In this document: positions 1 through 8,332 of the stretch, piece after piece
Numbering within the stretch: position 1 is the stretch's first letter
Layout of the letters: each line of letters starts with the position of its first letter
From: a virus
Strand: one strand, 5' to 3'
DNA length: 30,915 nucleotides
Virus record (IMG/VR): IMGVR_UViG_3300010885_013188
Coordinates: 1 to 30,915 of that record
The notes under the pieces: generated by a model
Databases searched by the model: none
Told to the model about the DNA's origin: nothing
What the model saw: the letters and a program-made list of their open reading frames with translations, nothing else
Position numbers and translations under genes: made by a program

Positions 1-107
1 CGGCACTAACAGACAATCCATTTTTTATTTCTGCTAACAGCAAGTTCAGGGTTGTCAAGGTAGATGATTCATCCTCTGGCTTAGGTAACATGACGGTTGT
101 ATCATGA
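1..107 (+). CDS. C-terminal end of a probable capsid protein (partial)
   Basis: An open frame enters from the left edge (codons in phase with base 3) and stops with TGA at 105-107, giving 34 visible residues that end in GNMTVVS. The part seen (for example KFRVVKVDD) looks like a beta-rich phage structural protein. Because the next genes are head-completion proteins, the major capsid protein is the expected gene at this place in siphovirus genomes. That is inference from gene order; no fold-specific motif is visible in so short a piece. Confidence 0.5.
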   Translation, partial: ALTDNPFFISANSKFRVVKVDDSSSGLGNMTVVS

Positions 108-175
108 CAACTCTTATTCATCCTCTTAGCCCTGCCCATATCAATAATTTTTAAAGGATAGGGTAGAATAGATTT

Positions 176-604
176 ATGTCAGATATTATTCCCCCAGACT
201 ACTCTACAGCCATTGGCCAAACAAGACTTCTTATTCCAGATACAGAAGTTTTAGATAATCCAGTCGATCCTCTTGAGCCCTCTGAATACATCTTCAATGA
301 TAATCAAATACAGGCTTTTCTAGCCCTTTACACCAATAATGTGAAGAGAGCTGCGGCTGCAGCTAAACTTGCCCTAGCGACCTCTGAAGCCCTTATAAGC
401 AAGGTTATCAAAACCGATGATCTTAGCACTGATGGTGCAAAATTGGGTGCAGAACTTAGAGCACAAGCAGATATGTTGAAAAAAGAAGCTGATGAAGATG
501 ATAGTGCAGACGCTTTCTCTATTGTTGAATATTCAAGAAAAAGTGATTATCCATATAGTGGAACATACTATACTCAAGGCTATTATATTCAAGATTTGGA
601 TTAA
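176..604 (+). CDS. Head-to-tail adaptor protein
   Basis: 142 residues. It starts at ATG after an AAAGGATAGGG stretch. After an acidic Pro-rich N-terminus, residues about 40-105 form a helical region (NDNQIQAFL, then Ala-rich VKRAAAAAKLALA, then a TDGA...LRAQAD helix). This is the layout of actinophage gp6-like connector proteins that form the ring below the portal. The Tyr-rich end (YPYSGTYYTQGYY) is probably flexible. The protein would act in the virion neck. The next gene starts two bases after its stop, so the two are probably co-translated. Assignment is by pattern and position. Confidence 0.75.
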   Translation: MSDIIPPDYSTAIGQTRLLIPDTEVLDNPVDPLEPSEYIFNDNQIQAFLALYTNNVKRAAAAAKLALATSEALISKVIKTDDLSTDGAKLGAELRAQADMLKKEADEDDSADAFSIVEYSRKSDYPYSGTYYTQGYYIQDLD

Positions 605-606
605 AT

Positions 607-1071
607 ATGGGTTTGAACACTAGAAGCATATTAGATTCTCGCTGGATAGGCCATCATAGATCAGTAGCTACTGGTTTACAGGTATGCGACATAACTATCT
701 ATAATGAAAACCTTGGTGCAAGAACTTATAATGCTACAACAAATGTTTGGACTACATCAGATACTGCTATTTGGTCTGGTAAGGCTAGAATTCAACCTTT
801 AGTTAGAGGTTCTAATCATTCTGCTAAAACTAATCCTACTAATATTCGTGAAGTAGAGATCCAGATTGATTTCAATAAAAATACTGTTGCTGGTGCTACA
901 GCACCTATAGCTGATCTTCGTCCCGGAAATTATATTATTGTAAATACTAGCCCATATGATGCTACTCTAAAAACTTTCTCATATATTGTTAGATCTGTTA
1001 TGAATAGTTCTAATCCTTGGCAAAGAACTATTATTGCTGAGGTAGATATGGAATCAGATCCTAATGCCTAA
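607..1071 (+). CDS. Head closure protein, DUF6093-like
   Basis: 154 residues. The N-terminal RSILDSRWIGHHRSVATG, the central IWSGKARIQPL followed by REVEIQIDF, and the LRPGNYIIV strand match the arrangement of DUF6093-type proteins, which occupy the head-closure (stopper) slot in many actinophages. It would sit between the adaptor ring and the tail and help keep DNA in the head. Its stop codon overlaps the start of the next gene by 8 bases (ATGCCTAA), which suggests coupled translation. Family naming is from memory of the pattern. Confidence 0.7.
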   Translation: MGLNTRSILDSRWIGHHRSVATGLQVCDITIYNENLGARTYNATTNVWTTSDTAIWSGKARIQPLVRGSNHSAKTNPTNIREVEIQIDFNKNTVAGATAPIADLRPGNYIIVNTSPYDATLKTFSYIVRSVMNSSNPWQRTIIAEVDMESDPNA

Positions 1072-1573
1072 AATAGAAGAATTTCCTGTATATACAAAAA
1101 ATATAACTACACAAGTTATTACTTTGAGTGCTGGTGCTTTGAAGGTTGGTTCTGAGTCCGGTGCAAACTATATGAAGCAGTTTATTGAGGCTGGAAGCCC
1201 TACTGGAACTAGATGGCATATTAGAAAAAATGATGCTGCTGGAACTGATGGTGCTCGTATAACTTCTAGGGCAATGCTTGATGCTGTCGGTTCTACTGCA
1301 CCTGCTGCTAGTGGACAAAAAATTGTTACAAAATTTGGTTGGGTCAAAAATCAGCAAACCTATTTCTTAGATCAAGATACTGGTGGCTATTGGCATAGTG
1401 CTTATGGTAAACCTAGCGGTATTGGTATGGGCTTATTGAATATGGCAGAAGATGGTGGTGGAAAAAGCACAATTAGAGTTTTAGGTGCTTATAATAAGGG
1501 TGTAAATGATTTTATTTCAGAAATGAAACGTCTTGGTTTCAAATCATCGGCTAGTAGTCAGGAAGTATTTTGA
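1064..1573 (+). CDS. HK97 gp10-like tail completion protein
   Basis: 169 residues. The segment AGSPTGTRWHIRKN, followed by GARITSRAMLDAVG and later FGWVKNQQTYFLDQ, is typical of actinophage gp10-like proteins of about this size, found between head closure and tail terminator. The likely role is joining of tail to head or tail completion. Start ATG overlaps the previous stop; the stop TGA overlaps the TTG start of the next gene by four bases (TTGA). The gene is recognised by motif style and synteny. Confidence 0.65.
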   Translation: MPKIEEFPVYTKNITTQVITLSAGALKVGSESGANYMKQFIEAGSPTGTRWHIRKNDAAGTDGARITSRAMLDAVGSTAPAASGQKIVTKFGWVKNQQTYFLDQDTGGYWHSAYGKPSGIGMGLLNMAEDGGGKSTIRVLGAYNKGVNDFISEMKRLGFKSSASSQEVF

Positions 1574-2001
1574 GTTTAGATCTATTAGCAGTACATGACC
1601 AGATTACTACAAAGCTTAATGAGCTAAATCAAGATGTTTATGATATCTCTGTGCCAGAAGATACAAAAATAAAAATGGGTGCTAATGGCTTGTTTTTGCC
1701 ATATGTTGTTGCAGTGTATAGCGATATGCAAGAATCGTCAAATGGCAAAGGAATACTATCAACAAGATATAATACAGGAACAAGTTTTTGTGTTGTAGAG
1801 TGTGTGGGTCCAACCCAAAGATCTGCCAGACAGGTGGCCAACCTTGTACGAGATAAACTAACTGGATTTATCCCTACTGATGCCGGAGAACTAAGGCTTG
1901 TTGGCGGTACAAACTATACACAATTAGACAGTTCTGCTGTCCCAAAGAAATACATTTCAGAAGTATCATTCATCTTCACAGTGAATACTGTGGTATTATA
2001 A
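1570..2001 (+). CDS. Probable tail terminator protein
   Basis: 143 residues, starting with TTG at 1570 that shares bases with the previous TGA stop. It shows an alpha/beta pattern: an N-terminal helix (AVHDQITTKLNELNQ), a strand with FLPYVVAVYS, a SARQVANLVRDKL helix and a C-terminal strand SEVSFIFTVNTVVL. This resembles the Neck1/gpU-type terminators that cap the tail tube and set its end. It lies directly before the tail-tube region, as expected. No single diagnostic motif exists, so the name is mostly from context. Two stop codons in a row (TAATAA) end it. Confidence 0.6.
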   Translation: MSLDLLAVHDQITTKLNELNQDVYDISVPEDTKIKMGANGLFLPYVVAVYSDMQESSNGKGILSTRYNTGTSFCVVECVGPTQRSARQVANLVRDKLTGFIPTDAGELRLVGGTNYTQLDSSAVPKKYISEVSFIFTVNTVVL

Positions 2002-2022
2002 TAATGGTTTGAAAGGACTATT

Positions 2023-2208
2023 TTGGCTACATTAATTAGAAACACAAAAACAAACGTTATTGACTTAGTGCCAGATCACTACCTCAACCACCCAATCTTG
2101 GGTGCAGAAATTGTTGCTGTTGAACAAGAAGTTGCACCCGTATCCATAAAAAGGCAATTACAGGTTGAAGAACCTGAAGTTGTTGAAACTACTAACGAAC
2201 AGGAATAG
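2023..2208 (+). CDS. Small hypothetical protein before the major tail protein
   Basis: 61 residues, TTG start at 2023 preceded by GAAAGGA at a good distance. The N-terminal half is mixed (MATLIRNTKTNVIDLVPDHYL) and the C-terminal half is acidic and probably disordered (EEPEVVETTNEQE). Small acidic proteins of this kind often sit just before the major tail gene in actinophages, but I know no firm function. It could be a minor virion part or an assembly helper. The next gene starts three bases after its stop. Confidence 0.6.
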   Translation: MATLIRNTKTNVIDLVPDHYLNHPILGAEIVAVEQEVAPVSIKRQLQVEEPEVVETTNEQE

Positions 2209-2211
2209 AAG

Positions 2212-3528
2212 ATGCCAAGCAAACTTCTCCGCCCCAACGTAGGCATTTACATCGCTTCTGCCGATGCTTTTGCCAACGCAGATATTACCGCATCGGGTTG
2301 GCAACCAACCCTTGCACAAGTTTCAGACTTAACTAAGGTATTCAACATTTCACCTGCAGTTACTGATGCTTATACACTAAATCTTACAGATTCAGATAGC
2401 GACAGTTCACTTTCTGTTGTTGACAATGCACAGGTTTCAACTCCAACCACTTATAACTATGAGGTTTCACTTGATGGTTTCCGTGATTCAGCTACAGCTG
2501 CAGATTCTTACTTTAATAAGTTTAAGACTCTTGTTGCAGATGCTGCTGTTGGAACAAAGTATTACATTATTAAAAGAACAGGCAAGGCTCACAACGCAGC
2601 TTTTGCTCTTGGCGATAACATTAGCGTTTTTGGTGTAACCACTGACTTTGCAGATGATCTAGTTGCTGATGGTGAAATGATCCGTGTCGGTGGCCGTTTT
2701 ATTCAGTCTGGTGAAGTTGCAGTAAATACTACTGTTGCTGCAGGAAGTTTAGGTTCAGGTCCTTGGGGAACTGTTACTGATTCTACTGCTAGACCTACTG
2801 GAACTAAAATGCAATCAAATGGAAACATTGCTGTATGGTGGATTCCAGCAGCTTCTGTTACCAGCGATAGTACTTTTATTACAGCTCCTACTGCGGCAAT
2901 TATCAATGGTGCAGGATCAGTAAACCTTACTGAAGCTATCGCTTGGGATGGTTATACTCTTGGTGCTACCGAGTCAAACAAAATTGATGACAAAAGCATT
3001 ATTGATAAAACAAACTCTAAGATTCGTGGTTTTGCACAGTTCTCTGGTGCTCTAACATTCTTCCGCCCTAAGTTCCCTACAGGTTCTTATGCTGGAACTG
3101 GCACTAGCGCATTATTTGTAATTACTCTAACTACATCTACTGATGCTCTAAAAGTTGAACTTGGTATGAAGGTTTCTGGAACTAACGTTGGAACTAATGC
3201 AGTTGTTACTGGTATCAATACAAGTACTGGTGCTATTACTGTTAGCGTAGCTAACGCAGGTGCAGTATCTGGAAACATTACTTTCACTAGCTCATACTCA
3301 CTAGCATTTGATACATTCAAAGCAGCAACTAATGCTCGCCCTAATGGATGGTTAGTTACTAGAGTTGGAAAAACTGCATCATCTGCGCTAATTGCAACTG
3401 ATGTTGTTTCTGTATTCAAGTTCACTGCTGACGCAGTTATGGATAACACCGAAGGTGAAGATTCAATGAAGTTCATGGTTAACTTCATGCCACAGGGTCT
3501 TGTCGGAGTAAACGTAGCAGTCGCATAA
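2212..3528 (+). CDS. Major tail (tube) protein with an inserted beta domain
   Basis: 438 residues, ATG at 2212. The N-terminus (SKLLRPNVGIYIASADAF) and the conserved-looking TTYNYEVSLDGFRDS, KYYIIKRTGKAH and GALTFFRPKFP segments fit actinophage major tail proteins, whose subunits stack as rings to build the tube. Residues about 292-362 look like an inserted Thr/Gly/Val-rich beta-sandwich with a typical VGTNAVVTGINTSTGAITV pattern, probably displayed outside the tube. Codon choice differs somewhat from the neighbours, with more GCA, GTT and AAC, as might suit a highly expressed gene. A strong hairpin follows the stop. Confidence 0.8.
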   Translation: MPSKLLRPNVGIYIASADAFANADITASGWQPTLAQVSDLTKVFNISPAVTDAYTLNLTDSDSDSSLSVVDNAQVSTPTTYNYEVSLDGFRDSATAADSYFNKFKTLVADAAVGTKYYIIKRTGKAHNAAFALGDNISVFGVTTDFADDLVADGEMIRVGGRFIQSGEVAVNTTVAAGSLGSGPWGTVTDSTARPTGTKMQSNGNIAVWWIPAASVTSDSTFITAPTAAIINGAGSVNLTEAIAWDGYTLGATESNKIDDKSIIDKTNSKIRGFAQFSGALTFFRPKFPTGSYAGTGTSALFVITLTTSTDALKVELGMKVSGTNVGTNAVVTGINTSTGAITVSVANAGAVSGNITFTSSYSLAFDTFKAATNARPNGWLVTRVGKTASSALIATDVVSVFKFTADAVMDNTEGEDSMKFMVNFMPQGLVGVNVAVA

Positions 3529-3534
3529 CAAACT

Positions 3535-3578
3535 GGTTGGGGAAGGGTTTTACGCCCATTTTCCCTTCCCCAACCTTT
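3535..3578 (+). terminator. Hairpin terminator after the major tail gene
   Basis: A perfect 13-base inverted repeat: GGTTGGGGAAGGG at 3535-3547 and its complement at 3563-3575, with a 15-base loop, followed by only TTT. The stem is strong and GC-rich in an AT-rich genome. The short T run suggests partial termination or an mRNA 3'-end stabiliser rather than a full stop, since tail genes continue downstream. This would give more major tail message than chaperone message. Confidence 0.75.
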
Positions 3579-3612
3579 CACAACATTAATGGGATAAAAT
3601 TAAAGGATAAAA

Positions 3613-4218
3613 ATGGATGAAATAAATGAACAAGTAGTTCAAGACACACTAAAACTTGTTGAGCAAGCACAAGAAAAAGGCACATTTGATATTACGGCTT
3701 TTGCTAAAGATCGTGCATACCCACAAGATACTGTAACTGCATACTTAGATGTTGATGCAGCATATCAACTAACATTTTTAAATGAAAAACTTTCAAATAC
3801 TCCTGCAGGTAAAGAATATGATGCTTTAGAAGTTGAAGCTAATGATCTTGCAAAAAAGATTATGGAATCAAAAGTGGTATTTCATCTTCGTGGTGTGAAT
3901 CAAGAAATTATTGAACGTATTACTGAACTTTGTAATAAAGCTTATCCAACTGCTAAGAATAGTTTTGGTCAGAGTGATGAAAGCGAAGATTGGATTCGTT
4001 ATTGGACTACATCACTTGTTGCGGAAAATCTTGTAAAAATTGTTAATGCTAATGGTGATGAAGATGAGAAAAAGTTTAGTCAGCAAGATATTGCTGAACT
4101 TCGTAAGTATCTTCCTAAAGAAGTCTGGGAACTTATTGTTGAAAAGATGCAGCAACTAACCCTTGCTAGTGCATATTTTAAAGGACTAACTGATGCAGGT
4201 TTTTTACCGAAGTCCTAA
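3613..4218 (+). CDS. Tail assembly chaperone (gpG-like, zero-frame product)
   Basis: 201 residues, ATG at 3613 after AAAGGATAAAA. The protein is soluble, mainly helical and acidic, with long helices (for example EYDALEVEANDLAKKIMES) and no membrane segment. It lies between the major tail and tape measure genes, the fixed site of the two tail chaperones that coat the tape measure before the tube polymerises. Near its end, codons GGT TTT TTA contain the slippery heptamer TTTTTTA (4200-4206), so some ribosomes shift by -1 and make a longer fusion. Without a shift, translation stops at 4216-4218 four codons later. Confidence 0.8.
   Translation: MDEINEQVVQDTLKLVEQAQEKGTFDITAFAKDRAYPQDTVTAYLDVDAAYQLTFLNEKLSNTPAGKEYDALEVEANDLAKKIMESKVVFHLRGVNQEIIERITELCNKAYPTAKNSFGQSDESEDWIRYWTTSLVAENLVKIVNANGDEDEKKFSQQDIAELRKYLPKEVWELIVEKMQQLTLASAYFKGLTDAGFLPKS
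4200..4206 (+). promoter_or_regulatory. Programmed -1 ribosomal frameshift site
   Basis: The heptamer T TTT TTA lies in the correct phase of the 3613-4218 gene, so both tRNAs can re-pair after slipping one base back. The -1 frame read from 4206 is open without a stop to 4629-4631 and continues directly into the second chaperone part. A small stem can form at 4207-4223 (CC-AAGT with ACTTGG, one bulged base), but it lies very close to the site, so its role is doubtful. Frameshifting at this gene pair is a well-known feature of long-tailed phages, as in lambda G/GT. Confidence 0.85.
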
Positions 4219-4631
4219 CTTGGAAGCACAATCGCCAATACATCACTAAGATAAAGGCGGCTATCAAAGTTGGGATTAGACCAGTTGCAATGCTATTTCA
4301 TGAGCAGCCAACAAATCCTTGGATTGCATTAGATTTTCTTCTTATAGAGGCTATGGAGATTCTTGAAGAAGAAACCTGCTCTCATTGCGGTAATCCTATC
4401 TGGGTGTGCAGAAATGAAAATGCAAATAATGTTGGATTTAAGATAAAGACTGCTGTTTGCTATGCAAAACTTGAATTTGATAAATGGGAAGAAACTCAAG
4501 AAAAGAAAAAAGATCAAAAGAAAAAACATGGACAGTTTCCATACATTGAGGCTTATACCTATGATAATAGTGAGATGCCTAGTAGGATGCAATTTTATAA
4601 GGGTCTAATTGAAAATGATGTTGTAGAATAG
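4206..4631 (+). CDS. Frameshifted second part of the tail assembly chaperone (gpGT-like)
   Basis: This frame has no convincing start of its own; the first ATG is at 4290, without a ribosome site. From 4206 it is open and begins TEVLTWKHNRQYITKIK, then PVAMLFHEQPTNPWIALDFLL. Joined to residues 1-198 of the upstream gene it gives a fusion of about 339 residues. Residues after EEETCSHCGNPIWVCRNE carry a CxxC and further Cys (TAVCYAK), a possible zinc site seen in actinophage versions of this protein. The end is charged (EETQEKKKDQKKKHG). In known phages the T part recruits tail-tube subunits. Confidence 0.8.
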   Translation, partial: TEVLTWKHNRQYITKIKAAIKVGIRPVAMLFHEQPTNPWIALDFLLIEAMEILEEETCSHCGNPIWVCRNENANNVGFKIKTAVCYAKLEFDKWEETQEKKKDQKKKHGQFPYIEAYTYDNSEMPSRMQFYKGLIENDVVE

Positions 4632-4657
4632 TATAAGGCAATCTATAGGCGGTATCT

Positions 4658-7600
4658 GTGGCACTGAATTTTGATGCGAAACTCACACTTGATGTTTCGG
4701 AATTTCTTGCATCTATAAAAAGGGCTGAGAATGCTGTAGATGGCCTCAAAAAGAAGCTAGCCCAACCTATGCCTATGGGTGGTGCTACAGGGACTCCTAG
4801 TGGCGTTCCAGCCCGTCAGGAGGCCGCAAATCAGCAGGCTGGCAAGCAGATGGCAGATAGTGTTGTAAAAAACTCTGCTAGAGCAAGATATGCCCTATAT
4901 GACGTTGCTGCAGCATACAAACAAATTGAACGAATTGCTGTAGATGCACTAAAAGCAATGATCGGCACAGCAGCAGAATACGAAAGATCTTTCGTAAACG
5001 TTGCAAGAACAACAGAATTTCAAAGCGTAAAAATTGGTGAAGCTGCCAGAGCAATGAAATATTCATTGACTGAACTTGCAACCCAAATTCCTGTATCATT
5101 CTCAGGTATTACAGAAATTGCTACTATTGGTAACCAACTTGGTATTGCACAAGGAAAACTTGTTAGCTTCTCTAAAGCAGTCGCACAGTTCTCATCTATT
5201 ACTGGTGTTGGAATTGAAAGTGCCGCACTTAGCTTTGGTCGTATTGGTGAACTTTTATCTAGTGCTGGTGAACAAATTGACTATAACCAACTTGGATCAT
5301 CTATTGCTTATGCCGGTGTAAAAGCTGTTGCTACTGAAGCACAGATTCTTTCCGTAACAAAAGAAATTGCTACTACAGCTAAAATGGCTAAGTTTACTGC
5401 ACCTGAAGTTGTTGGTCTTGCAACTGCACTTTCATCTCTAGGTATTGCTCCTGAAGCTGCTCGTGGATCTATTATTAGAACTTTTGCACTTATCAACCAA
5501 GCTGTCGGTGAGGGTGGAACTAAACTTAGTGCCTATGCATCTGTTGCTGGTCTTTCAGCTAAAAAATTCTCTAGTGAATGGACTAAGAATGGTCAAGTAG
5601 CATTTGATAAATTCTTATCTGGACTTCAAGGAATGAGCGATAAAGGACAGAACCTTGATACTGTGCTTCGTGGTCTTGGTATCCATAACGTTCGTGATAT
5701 TCAAACTATTCAAAAACTTGGAGATAACTATAACGTTTATGCTGAAGGAATTGCTAACGCAAATAAAGGATTTAGCGAAGGAATCTTCCTATCTGCTGCA
5801 TACGGACAAATTCAAGAAACTGTTTCAGCAAAACTAACTATTATTCAAAATCAATGGAATAACTTTTTAGCTAGTGCTGGAGATGCATCTTTTCCCGGAA
5901 TCAAATTCCTTCTTGATATTGTCGGAAAAGTTATTGATCAATTAAATTCTTTTGCTAGAAATCCTTTTGGAAAAGTTATTTTAACTATGACTACAGTTGC
6001 ACTTGGTTTAGTTGCTGCTATTGCAGCTATCAATGCTATTGTCGCTATTTCTAAAGCAACAATGATGGCATATGCAACAGCAATGGAAATAGATACTGCT
6101 GCTGTTCAAGCAAAAACAGGATCAATAGAAGCACTTATTCTTGCTGAAGAAGGACTTATTATTGCTGAAGAAGGAGCTATAGCTACTACAGAAGCAGAGA
6201 TAGTTGCTTTAGAAGGTGCAACAGTAGCTGGAAATGCTGCCGCAGGTGGAATTACTAAAGCTAGCATTGCAATGAAAGCTTTAAGTGTTGCAGGTAAAGC
6301 AGTTGTTTGGATTGCTGCTATTTATGCTGCAATTGAGGTCGTTGGTGCATTAGGTGATGCTTGGCAAAAAGCAACTGACTCAACTGCATATTATGCTCGT
6401 AAAGCAGAAGAATCTCTTGGTGGTTTTGCTGGATTACAAGATGCTGTAACTTCAGACTTTACGGCTGCTATGGAACAATATGGTAGCGTAACGGCTATTA
6501 GTGCCGCTATAGCATCAGGTGCTTTAAATGGTATGACTGTTGATGTTGAAAGTAATACTGAAGCCGCTAAACAAGCTAGAGATGCAGCTAATGGATATGC
6601 TGAAATTCTTGGTAGTGGATTAACTGATGGTGTAAATAGTGCAAGTGATGCAATTCAACAACAAACTGTTATTCTTGGTGAAAATTATGATGCATGGATA
6701 AGAAACCAAATACTTAATAGTGGAAACTTTAAAGATTTAGCAACAGACACTGAAACAGTAAAACAACTTAAAGCTGTTGGTTTTAGTTTTGATGGTGCAA
6801 ATAATGCTGCTAAAAAAGGTAAAAAATCATTAGATGATTACTATACATCATTAATTGAAAATGCCAAAGCATCTGGTGTTTCCTCTAGCATAACTGGTGG
6901 TCTTAGCGTTAAATTAGGTATATTAAGTGCAGCTGGTATGGGTGGAAATTCAGCACTTACTAGATTTAATGAAGCATTAATTGGTTCAGCAGCTGAAGCA
7001 TATCTTCTAGGTAATGCTGTAGTATCAACTGCAGATAAACTAAAGGCTCTTGGTGATGCACCAGAAAAATTTATTACAACAACTGAAACACTTAAAAAAG
7101 CAAGAACCATTTGGGACTATATTGCTGAAGTTCAAACAAAACTAAAAACCGCCTTTGACTGGCGTTATGCAGCACAAAATGCTGCAGACGTTTTACATAC
7201 TGGATGGAAAAAGGTTGCAGATGATTTTAAGGCTGCAAACAAAAACTTACTTGAACTAAAAACAACTATGAAAGGTCTTGTTGCAGATCGTTCAATTCTT
7301 CAATATCAATTAACTATTGCACAAAAGTATGGTGATACTCTTCGTGCTAATGCTATTCAAGCCGAACTTGCCGCTAATAAAGATAAGATAACACAAAACA
7401 CAACAGATCAAGCATCCGCTACAGATGATGCTAGTCGTGCACTGACGGGTAATACTGATGCTGCAATTAGAAATCGTCAAACTATGCAAGGTTTAGTGAC
7501 TTCTAGCTTAGATTATCTAACTACTTTAAAAATGACTAGCAAAGATACTGATACCCTTGTTGCAAGTGCGGAAAGCTTAAAAACAGATTTTATGAATCAA

Positions 7601-8332
7601 GGTAAGGCTCTTGGGTATAACTCTAAAGAACTTGAAACTTATTCATCATCATTTGATGACTTTATTTCTATTGTAAAGGGAACATCAGACAAACTTGATG
7701 TCTCAATGGATGTTTATCTAGGTTTCACTGGAGCTGATGCTGCCTTACATAAATGGAAAACTGATAATGCAAGTCTTTCAATTACAACAAAACTTTTAAA
7801 TCCTGATTGGACTGCTTGGGATAAAGCACAGAAACATATTATTACTGTTTCAACTGTTACTCAAGATGAAATTGATGCCTATAAATCAGCTAAATCTACT
7901 ATAAAATTTGATAAAGCAGCACATATTACAATTCCTACATCATTAACAGATATTGTTACTGCTTTTGAAAAAAAATATGGAACTGGTTTTGCTACTGGTG
8001 GATTAGTTACTGGCCCCGGAAATGCAACTAGCGATAGCATTAGAGCTAATCTATCTAATGGAGAATATGTTGTAAAAGCTGCTGCAGTAAGTCGTGTAGG
8101 TGTTGGCTTCCTAAATGCATTAAACAATCAGCAAGGCCTAACAATGCCAGCTTCTGCAATGGTTTCAACAACATCATCTTCTGGAAGTAATATTGTATAT
8201 CTATCGCCTGCTGATCGTGCTCTTCTTCGTGAAGCAATTGATCGCCCAGTAAATCTTTATACGGAGAACACTAGGATAGCGCAGTCAGCCAATGCTGGAA
8301 ATGTTCTTTTAGCTCAGAGAGGTAAAAACTAA
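4658..8332 (+). CDS. Tail tape measure protein
   Basis: 1224 residues, the longest gene here; GTG start at 4658 after TAGGCGGT. Residues about 105-310 resemble the TP901-type tape measure core (AAEYERSFVNVARTTEF, IPVSFSGITEIATIGNQLGI). A strongly hydrophobic stretch at about 440-475 (TTVALGLVAAIAAINAIVAI) could insert into the host membrane. The C-terminal FATGGLVTGPGNATSDSI and NGEYVVKAAAVSRVG are common in actinophage tape measures. At roughly 0.15 nm per residue, it predicts a tail near 180 nm. No peptidase domain is apparent. It follows the frameshifted chaperones, as expected. Confidence 0.92.
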   Translation: MALNFDAKLTLDVSEFLASIKRAENAVDGLKKKLAQPMPMGGATGTPSGVPARQEAANQQAGKQMADSVVKNSARARYALYDVAAAYKQIERIAVDALKAMIGTAAEYERSFVNVARTTEFQSVKIGEAARAMKYSLTELATQIPVSFSGITEIATIGNQLGIAQGKLVSFSKAVAQFSSITGVGIESAALSFGRIGELLSSAGEQIDYNQLGSSIAYAGVKAVATEAQILSVTKEIATTAKMAKFTAPEVVGLATALSSLGIAPEAARGSIIRTFALINQAVGEGGTKLSAYASVAGLSAKKFSSEWTKNGQVAFDKFLSGLQGMSDKGQNLDTVLRGLGIHNVRDIQTIQKLGDNYNVYAEGIANANKGFSEGIFLSAAYGQIQETVSAKLTIIQNQWNNFLASAGDASFPGIKFLLDIVGKVIDQLNSFARNPFGKVILTMTTVALGLVAAIAAINAIVAISKATMMAYATAMEIDTAAVQAKTGSIEALILAEEGLIIAEEGAIATTEAEIVALEGATVAGNAAAGGITKASIAMKALSVAGKAVVWIAAIYAAIEVVGALGDAWQKATDSTAYYARKAEESLGGFAGLQDAVTSDFTAAMEQYGSVTAISAAIASGALNGMTVDVESNTEAAKQARDAANGYAEILGSGLTDGVNSASDAIQQQTVILGENYDAWIRNQILNSGNFKDLATDTETVKQLKAVGFSFDGANNAAKKGKKSLDDYYTSLIENAKASGVSSSITGGLSVKLGILSAAGMGGNSALTRFNEALIGSAAEAYLLGNAVVSTADKLKALGDAPEKFITTTETLKKARTIWDYIAEVQTKLKTAFDWRYAAQNAADVLHTGWKKVADDFKAANKNLLELKTTMKGLVADRSILQYQLTIAQKYGDTLRANAIQAELAANKDKITQNTTDQASATDDASRALTGNTDAAIRNRQTMQGLVTSSLDYLTTLKMTSKDTDTLVASAESLKTDFMNQGKALGYNSKELETYSSSFDDFISIVKGTSDKLDVSMDVYLGFTGADAALHKWKTDNASLSITTKLLNPDWTAWDKAQKHIITVSTVTQDEIDAYKSAKSTIKFDKAAHITIPTSLTDIVTAFEKKYGTGFATGGLVTGPGNATSDSIRANLSNGEYVVKAAAVSRVGVGFLNALNNQQGLTMPASAMVSTTSSSGSNIVYLSPADRALLREAIDRPVNLYTENTRIAQSANAGNVLLAQRGKN

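Noticed and set aside
104-154. 16-codon frame overlapping the capsid stop as ATGA
   Set aside because: Too short, no protein-like features; probably chance.
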